DNA of 64,000 bases from Sambucus nigra. Taxonomy: Eukaryota > Streptophyta > Magnoliopsida > Dipsacales > Adoxaceae. Below the pieces are notes generated by a model, which was not told the DNA's origin, searched no databases, and saw nothing but the letters and a program-made list of their open reading frames with translations. The position numbers and the translations under genes were made by a program. Every line of letters starts with the position of its first letter. The stretch's first letter is position 1. Where the stretch lies: the NCBI GenBank assembly GCA_949130495.1, contig OX422220.1:125867268-125931267 (forward strand). The letters are read 5' to 3'. Of this stretch, positions 57,163 to 64,000 are shown piece after piece.

Positions 57163-59165
57163 TGACACATCCCAATCCAGTTACTTATAATTAAGTTTGA
57201 AAGTCAAAGTGAGTCAAATCATAATTACCTAAATCAAACCACAAACACGAGTATCTTTATTCAATTATTAACATGCATCAATCAAACTAAAAGCCCTTCT
57301 CTTTTATTAAGGTAATTATGCTTATTCTAACTTACTGAAAAGATAAGTAGTCTTAAATTACCCCATTTATGTTTGACCAAATCATGGTTTTATGCATCCT
57401 TTGCTAACCCCACCGAACTCCTAGATTTGGCAATGATATCACAATACCTGAAAAACATAAACATAGGAACCATGAGCAAAATAGCTCAGCAAATGCATCA
57501 CTAAAATATTGTTTCATAAAAATTAAATGCAATAAATCATATCCCCGTGATGATATATGCATACTTATCCAGCCCATTCATAAAGAATTTCCAATTATAT
57601 ACTTATCCAGCTCATAAAGATGATCAATTATCTACTTATCCAGCTCATTCATAAAGAATAACCAATTATATACTTATCCAACTCATTCATAAAAATGATC
57701 AAATATATACTTATCCGAATGAACAACTATATACTTATCCGACTCATTCATAAAGAATGACCAACTTATCCGAATCATGATTCACATATCCTATCTGCAA
57801 TAGACAATTCTCCCCTATTCCTGGTCGAGGAGTAACCCCTTGTCTTTAATTGACAAATCTCCCCATTCCTGGTCGAGGAGTAACCCCTTATCTTTAATAG
57901 ACAAATCTCCCATATTCCGGGTCGGGGAGTAACCTCCCATTTCGGTAAACCGAAATGAACAAATGCATAATCAATAATATTCTGATCATATCCGTAACCA
58001 TGTATAATACCTCTTACCAGTGAGTGATATTCAGATCTTATCCATAACTATGCGTAATATATCTTACCCGTGAGTGATATTCAAATATTATCCTTAACCA
58101 TGTGTAATAGAACTTACCCGTGAGTGATATTCAAATCATCTCCATAGCCATGTATAATACATCTTCTTACAGTGAGTACACTCACCTTGGCCACTTCGTG
58201 GGTTTTCCCCCTGCCTTTGTCGGGCAGTTGTTCAACCGGTTCTTCTTTCCTTTCACATATAAAGTCTTAAAATATTAGTATCATAAGGATATTAACAATC
58301 CGAAGAATAACTTAACCTTGACTATACTCATAAGCATCATATCATCCCATTCTAATCATTTATTATAAATGAAGTCTCATCCAATTTCATATTAAAATAT
58401 TTAACATATCCAATCCATAACGCAAACATACTTTAATTTCTTCTTGGTAATCTTATTATTATCATATTAGGTTACCAATATAAAAGACAACACATCATTT
58501 CAAGTTTCGTAGAGCAAGATTTGTCCATTTCTTTATTACAAATCAAATTTGTCCTATAGACTCTTTTATCGTTCAGTCAGCTTCGAAGAATTTTCATAAT
58601 TTTTCTACATCATAACTTCCTTTGATATTTCACCCAACATCCATAAACATATGTAATAATACAAAATTAAAGTTTCATAATTTTTAAGGTTGTCAAGCAA
58701 AACATCGAACACCTGATGTGCATACTTACACCTTTGGGGCAGATTTGATATATGAACTTCAAACTATCACCAAAGATTCATTAAATGGTATTTTCATATA
58801 ATATTCGAATATGTTATACATATATGAGTATATTTTCATATCCAACTGGAATTATTCAATTCCAATAAATATACAAAAAGTTAAAGTAGTTTGACTACAC
58901 ATGGTTTCCAATCGAATCAATATACATGATTTACCCGTTCAACCTTGCTTAAACCCTAATCTATCCATACGTATACCTCAAAACATGGAATTTTAGTAAT
59001 AAATGATTATTTATATCATTTTAAATTAATAATTCCAACCGTATACAAGATTTACTAGTAGAATTACCTTAGGGATGTTTTCATAATTTCCTATGGATGT
59101 TTCTCCCATTTTTCCTCGCCTTTCTCTTCTTAAACTTCCCATTTCTCTCTCTTCATGCCAAAATC
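57163..59165 (-). repeat. 5' LTR of the dead gypsy element, truncated by insertion
   Basis: Matches 52700 to about 54795. The remaining 490 bp expected from the other LTR would lie beyond the copia element, outside the window. Confidence 0.8.
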
Positions 59166-60838
59166 TGTATAAGCTCAGCTTGTAATTTCCTTTTGTATGT
59201 GTAAAACAAAACACGATGCGAAAGCGTTGAAATATAATGGTTCAATTATAAACAAATGACAAATTTTAATTTCTTCAAAAATAAATTAAAATAGCACAAA
59301 GTGAAGTAAGATTAAACAATTAATATATTCACTTAAACCGATTCATTAATCCAAGTCCTAGAATTTGCCTAAGTCATATTTATCAAAATTAGCAAATTAG
59401 GCGAAACCAAATTTTAGCAAATGACTTGAATTAATTAAACATTACCCAACATTTAATATAAGTCCAAATTAAATTGAGTGTGATAAATGAAACCAAATTT
59501 TATCTTGAAATTATCCTAAGCATGCGTTCTAAATTATGATGCAAGATAAAATAAACAATATCACACTATGCCGCGATGTACGAGGAAAAACCCAAGACGG
59601 GAAAAAACCTCGGACGGCCCTAGCCACAAGTCCACTAGATACGGAATTATAATTACAAGACATATAGACTTACAACGACTGACTCGATCCCTCTCAAACC
59701 TCGACGCTTCTTCTCGTAGACACCTCTTCCTAGCGGACAACCTCGGAACTCCACCGCGGTCTCGGAATCCACCGATGGGGCTTTCTATGGTCACAGTCAC
59801 CCGAGCAAGGAGCCTTTCTCCAAGTGGGTAGAATCTCAACAAAAAGTCTTCTTCTTTTATGGATGTGGAAGCAAACCGAAACTTCTCTTCTTGAATTCGG
59901 TAGAGATAAACCGGTGCCAAAACTCCAAGCAATTTAATATGTAAATAAGAACTTGGACTAAACACAATTGGGTGTAAACTAGAGTGTGAAGGATTTTCTC
60001 TTTGAAAAATAACACTCAAAACAAGAACATTTTCCTAAACCATTTTTGCTCTCAAACACTCTCTAAGAGATGGAAATATTTTGGAAAAGTTATGGAAATA
60101 TTAGTTTGGAAAATGTCATTCCCTCACCTATTAAAGTCTGTAAAAGGTGGTTAAAAACCAAGTGGGGAAGTGGGTGAAAAACTGCCAAAAACTGTTCCCG
60201 CCTAACAGCTCGTTCGAACGACATTTCGTTCGAACGACATTTCGTTCGAACGAACTGTCGTTCGAACGAACTGTCGTTCGAACGAGACTTCTAACGACAC
60301 ACCAGTATGGACTTCGTTAGAATCTCGTTGGAAACCTCGTTAGAACGGACAATCTCATTCGAAAGACATTTCGAACGACAGACCAGTTTAGGCTCGTTGG
60401 CAAGTCGTTCGAACGAAACCTGGTTCGAACGAAAAACTCGTTCGAACGACATTTCGAACGACTTCCAGATTTTTTTTTATAAAATTCGATTTTGGCCCAG
60501 AAACTTTATATACTTTATTTTTTAAAGTTTTAATTAAATTTTTCTGAAAGTAAACACAGTTTTTGTTAAACCTAACACCCATTAAACTTTGTTCCAAGCT
60601 CATATATATATAATTGCATTCATACCTTGGGAGCATGGAACTATAGTTGATGACGTAGAAACGAGGCACGCAAACCGGCATAGTTGATGAAGCTTTATAT
60701 TCTTTGCCGCTACGTCTTCAACAAACACTTCATAGGCTTGAGAGTATTACATTTACATACTTTCCTATGAATAAATGTTTTTGTCCGGAATTGAGCCAAA
60801 ACAACATATGGACTCAATTGGAAATTTGTGTCCTTACA
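59166..60838 (-). repeat. 3' LTR of the third copia element
   Basis: Minus strand TGTAAGGACAC at 60838 to ...GAGCTTATACA at 59166, 1673 bp. The right end is fixed by the polypurine tract; the left end by the point where the gypsy LTR alignment stops. Confidence 0.65.
60211..60455. repeat. Palindrome array, CGTTCGAACGA
   Basis: About seven perfect CGTTCGAACGA sites (five at 16-17-bp spacing in 60211-60285) plus partial ones to 60455. The core CGTTCGAACG is its own reverse complement. It lies in the U3-side part of the LTR. Weaker clusters occur in the related LTRs (1210-1300, 13805-13885) and in the E2 tail (8575-8690). Confidence 0.85.
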
Positions 60839-60853
60839 AATCTCCCCCTTTGG
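60839..60853 (-). other. Polypurine tract of the third copia element
   Basis: Minus strand CCAAAGGGGGAGATT before the LTR start TGTAAGGAC, identical to 1719-1733. Confidence 0.8.
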
Positions 60854-61311
60854 CTATTCCGGGACAAAAACCAAAACAAAAATCCTAAAGGGCCGTCAAG
60901 ATCACTAGACTCAAAACATAACCCGCCAAAACTTGACTCAACTCAAGGATCAAACGCTTTGCCTTTAAACAATGCCGCTTTAGAAGAAATCCTGCACACT
61001 TAAGCAAACTCATCAAATGCATAGGGAATATTAAGATATTAAATGTAATTAATTAAATTACTCTCCCTAAATTAATTCCCCCCTTTATCAAACACATGAC
61101 CTTCTTAGAAAGACGTCTCCCCCTAAGATAAATCTCCCCAAACTAAGAGACGATAATAATAGGATTAGATACCATTTGTCCCCCTATCATCATTCTCCCC
61201 TTTTTTGTTCAGGAATAGGCAAATGATAAAGAACTAATAAACACGTTGAAGCTTAAAGTGTTAAGACATTAAAGCATATGGGCAATAAAAGCAACGCAAA
61301 GACAAACAAAT

Positions 61312-61376
<65 letters not shown>

Positions 61377-62618
61377 TATAAATATACCAATAAGTACTTG
61401 CATATATAGATAGATATAAACACACACATGACACAAAATACAATAAGTTTGCACACTCGTATGGCAAAAATGTGTCATATGGAAACGTAAGTGTAGGAGT
61501 GTGAACTAGCAACAATTAAATTTAGACCCAAACACTTAATAAACATTCACGGAGTTCTCATTTGATTACAAACTTTATCACATTTAAATATAACCTCATG
61601 TGACAAAATGAAGATTGAACTCAATGAACAAACATACACAATGCATACAAGCCTAGCATGATGATGATTCTACAAACCAAATAGAGTCATGACATTAAAG
61701 ACAACTAGGATAAACGGACATTGTGCAAACCGTTGATATACCATCCAATTCTCCCTCAATAAGCATATATATTCTTTTACTTTTGAATGAATATATCAAA
61801 CAAGCATAGGCATTGGCAATTGTTTTCTTTTTAATGCCAAATATTCTGTTTTTAGGCCTTTGGATCACGTATTTCTTTTAGATCCAATAAACGGTGGCTT
61901 ACTATCGCAAAGGATTTAATTCATCCTTTCGGAGCCCTTCCCCGTCCACATTTTTATTTATCATGTTTTCATTTTCACACAAATCTCACATGCAACGGAT
62001 TTTGACATGCACTAGTCCTCCTAGGTCAAAGATATGTAGATGACAAGATTGGTAGGAGAACACCTCAAAAAGCTCAAATATAACATGTGACATTTAGATT
62101 TCAAAAGAGCTCGTGCATGTGTGAATAGAGGCATATAAAAATAGAATCCATTTAACCAATACAAAATCCAACTACTCCATATAAAGCATGGTAAAGAACA
62201 TTTTAAGGATTGAAAATCTAAACCAAAAGTTCTAGCCACGTGGGAGCGTTAGAGGAGGGATTCAAACACAAGTATATGCCATTTAAAGTGTGTCAAACTA
62301 AAATACACCCAAAAAAAATCTTTTTGAGTTTTTAACATAAAAAAATAAAGATATATACTCAAAAGGATAAACAAAAATCATTTGTATTTTTCATTAAGCT
62401 TAAATGAAATAAATAAAACACAAATGATAAACAAAACATCTTTTTATATTTTTCAGTTAATTCAAACACAAAATATAATACAAAAAGATAAACAAGTCAT
62501 AATTTCTAGCATGGGATATGAAATACGGCTATGACTAGAAAATGACTAAACAAGCATACATTTAGCATGTGAATATAGCATGAAGTATAAAAGCTAAAGT
62601 ATGCAAACACTAACACAT
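60854..62618 (-). other. Non-coding tail of the third copia element
   Basis: 1.8 kb without a credible ORF, in the place where pol would be. It shares order and wording with the E2 tail. Contains a TA microsatellite and A-rich runs near 62310-62460. Confidence 0.6.
61314..61375. repeat. (TA)n microsatellite, about 31 units
   Basis: A pure TA run; the two open frames reading through it are artefacts. Confidence 0.95.
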
Positions 62619-64000
62619 TCATCCTTTAGATTTAGCAAGGGAGGAGGCATGTGAAAGTAAATGAGAATCAAAAACCCTATTTTGCAAGGCAACCAAATCG
62701 GATTTCCTAACCCAAATTAATGAAGAATGATTATCTTGGGGTGTAGGAACTTTAACTACCGTGGTTACTTTACTATGGGATTTTCTAGGAATTCGTCTAA
62801 GATCAAAACAAAATTTCCTAAGATGACCTTGTTGACCACAATGTGTACAAGTGAGAACATGTCGAAAAGATTTACTTAAGGAGTGATCTTTAAAAGTATT
62901 CCTAGTAGATTCTCCTAAAACATTGGTTTGGGCATTATGAGTAAATTCATTACAAGTATTGAAGCCTAAACCACAAGTGTCATTTTTAATTTGGACCGTT
63001 CCTAACATTTTATCTAGTTTTTCCGAACGACACTCCAAATCAAATTTGACATTACTAGAATCTTTTAATTTAATTTCCAATTCTAAAATGTTAGATTCTA
63101 GTAAAACATTTCGCTCTTCAAAAGCAAGAAGCTCCTTTTTCAAGGATTCCATTAAACCCCTAAGGCTATCTCTTTCGCCTTCTATATATTCAAGCATCTC
63201 TTAAAGAGTCCTCACATGTGTCCTAAGGTCTTCTATTAAAACATTTTCATCAATGACCTTGACACTCTCACTTAAACTAGCTTCTAACTTCAAATTAGCT
63301 CTTTTCAATTGAATAGATTCTTTGTAAAGTTCTTGAAAAGCATTTTGAAGTTCACTCACATTAACCTCTTCTTCATTTTCACTCTCTCTTTCTTCTTCAC
63401 TCTCACTATCATAAAAAACAAGAGAATCATGTACAATGACCTTGGAAGTGGCATGTGCTATCGTGTCATCAATTGATGAGTTCTCACTATCGCTCACATG
63501 ACTTGCCATAAAAGCCACAAAATTTTTCTTAGTGGGGGAATCGGGCTTCTCTTCCTTATCACTATCACTAAGGGTCGCATTATATGAAATGGGTCTCTTA
63601 CCCTCTTTCCTTAGTTTAGTGGGGCACTCATAAGCCCTATGGCCATAACCTTCATAACCAAAACATTTATCAGACTCGTCCCTATCTAAATTGTCATTGC
63701 TAGGTTTAGGGATCTTCTCGGCTTTAGAAATCTTCTCTCTTTTATCATGTTTAGAAGTATCAAATTTCTTAAAATCATTTTTAAATTTATCTTTGTTAAA
63801 TTTAAGAAATTTTCTAAATTTACGAGTAAATAAAGCCATGTCTTTCGAGTCACTACCACTCTCGATCTCTACTACTTGTTTGACCTCTTTTCGGGCTCTT
63901 AAAGCAACGCCCTTTTCGATTTTCTTTTCAGTTTTAGAGGGAAACGTATCCAGTTCATAGGTTTGTAAATCACCTACAAGCTCTTCTAATTTCGTAGAGG
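62619..64000 (-). pseudogene. Copia Gag (SIRE/Maximus-like), partial, one in-frame stop
   Basis: One frame from the right edge to the stop at 62619, interrupted only by TAA at 63201-63203. In order: a LEELVGDLQTYE segment at the edge, MALFTRKFRKFLKF (63839), a first zinc knuckle with its second Cys changed to Tyr (CFGYEGYGHRAYEC), a Ser/Asp/Glu-rich stretch (LSDSDKEE, FYDSESEEE), a long coiled coil, a second, intact knuckle (CTHCGQQGHLRKFC), and WVRKSDL near the end. This order is the one known from SIRE/Maximus-type copia Gag. It stops where pol would begin. Gag packages element RNA. Confidence 0.75.

Larger units (their letters stand above)
52700..59165 (-). mobile_element. Coding-dead Ty3/gypsy element with 2.6-kb LTRs
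   Basis: 3' LTR 52700-55280, interior 55281-57162, 5' LTR 57163-59165 interrupted by the third copia element. Primer site TGGTATCAGAGC (57147-57158) and polypurine tract (55281-55292) are both in place. The 1.9-kb interior has no readable gag or pol. The TTTCGGGTACGAAATTTTCTAG stretch next to the polypurine tract is typical for the end of Ty3/gypsy chromovirus coding regions. Insertion destroyed the MULE at 52699. Confidence 0.75.
59166..64000 (-). mobile_element. Third copia element, gag-only, partial
   Basis: Inserted into the 5' LTR at 57163, with probable target sequence AAATC (59161-59165). Contents: 3' LTR 59166-60838, polypurine tract 60839-60853, non-coding tail 60854-62618, gag 62619 to the edge. 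There is no pol between gag and polypurine tract. Its 5' LTR and gag start lie outside the window. It is related to E1/E2 but its LTR is longer and differs at the 3' end (...GAGCTTATACA). Confidence 0.7.

Noticed and set aside
59561..60019. A 152-codon minus-strand frame in the copia LTR
   Set aside because: Lies wholly in the LTR, has no motif, and the related LTRs at 392 and 12980 do not keep it open.
61261..61515. Frames with long Tyr-Ile runs
   Set aside because: Translation of the TA microsatellite.

Overview
The window is plant nuclear DNA, most likely from an angiosperm. It is AT-rich and intergenic, built almost entirely of nested transposable elements. I see no intact host gene, no rRNA or tRNA gene and no CRISPR array. 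The plant assignment rests on LTR retrotransposons with plant-type primer sites (initiator-tRNA-Met type, and the GGCGCC types used by the Tat and Athila lineages), a Tat-lineage Ty3/gypsy element with two RNase H domains, SIRE/Maximus-like copia Gag, a Helitron holding plant gene pieces, and a MULE transposase remnant. Most retroelements lie on the minus strand. The species cannot be named from this sequence.

Layout. 1-14307: two gag-only copia-like elements in tandem (E1 runs off the left edge; E2) share one LTR at 392-1718. E2 is split by an Athila-like element with a single 476-aa ORF (1955-8070, duplication CCAAC) and by a coding-empty Ty3/gypsy mini-element (10001-12150, duplication CCCAA). 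14308-18225: old copia LTR and unassigned repeat debris. 18226-29901: a young Tat-lineage element (546-bp LTRs with 6 differences, duplication CATAC). It has a broken gag-pro-RT-RNaseH-integrase on the minus strand, a 120-bp tandem repeat, and an intron-containing gene on the opposite strand next to its 3' LTR. 30.9-36.4 kb: a second Tat-like remnant with the same order (LTR, plus-strand gene with plant mobile domain motifs, tandem repeat) but no pol. 38535-49538: a long gypsy LTR split by a 7.9-kb Helitron (40001-47939) that carries pieces of a protein kinase, an A20 zinc-finger protein, a LINE and an unnamed gene. 51.6-52.7 kb: MULE transposase remnant. 52700-59165: a coding-dead gypsy element with 2.6-kb, tandem-repeat-rich LTRs. 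59166-64000: a third gag-only copia element inserted in its 5' LTR and running off the right edge.

How the parts work together: these are parasitic elements, so the useful reading is who depends on whom. The gag-only copia elements, the Athila-like single-ORF element, the mini-gypsy and the Helitron all lack their own mobilisation enzymes, so each must have moved with proteins supplied in trans. The Tat element has near-identical LTRs but many pol lesions, which fits the same idea. The most interesting system is the opposite-strand gene plus tandem-repeat module seen twice beside Tat-type LTRs, once with pol and once without. Exact ends of the older, unpaired LTRs and all family names rest on motif reading, not on a database search.
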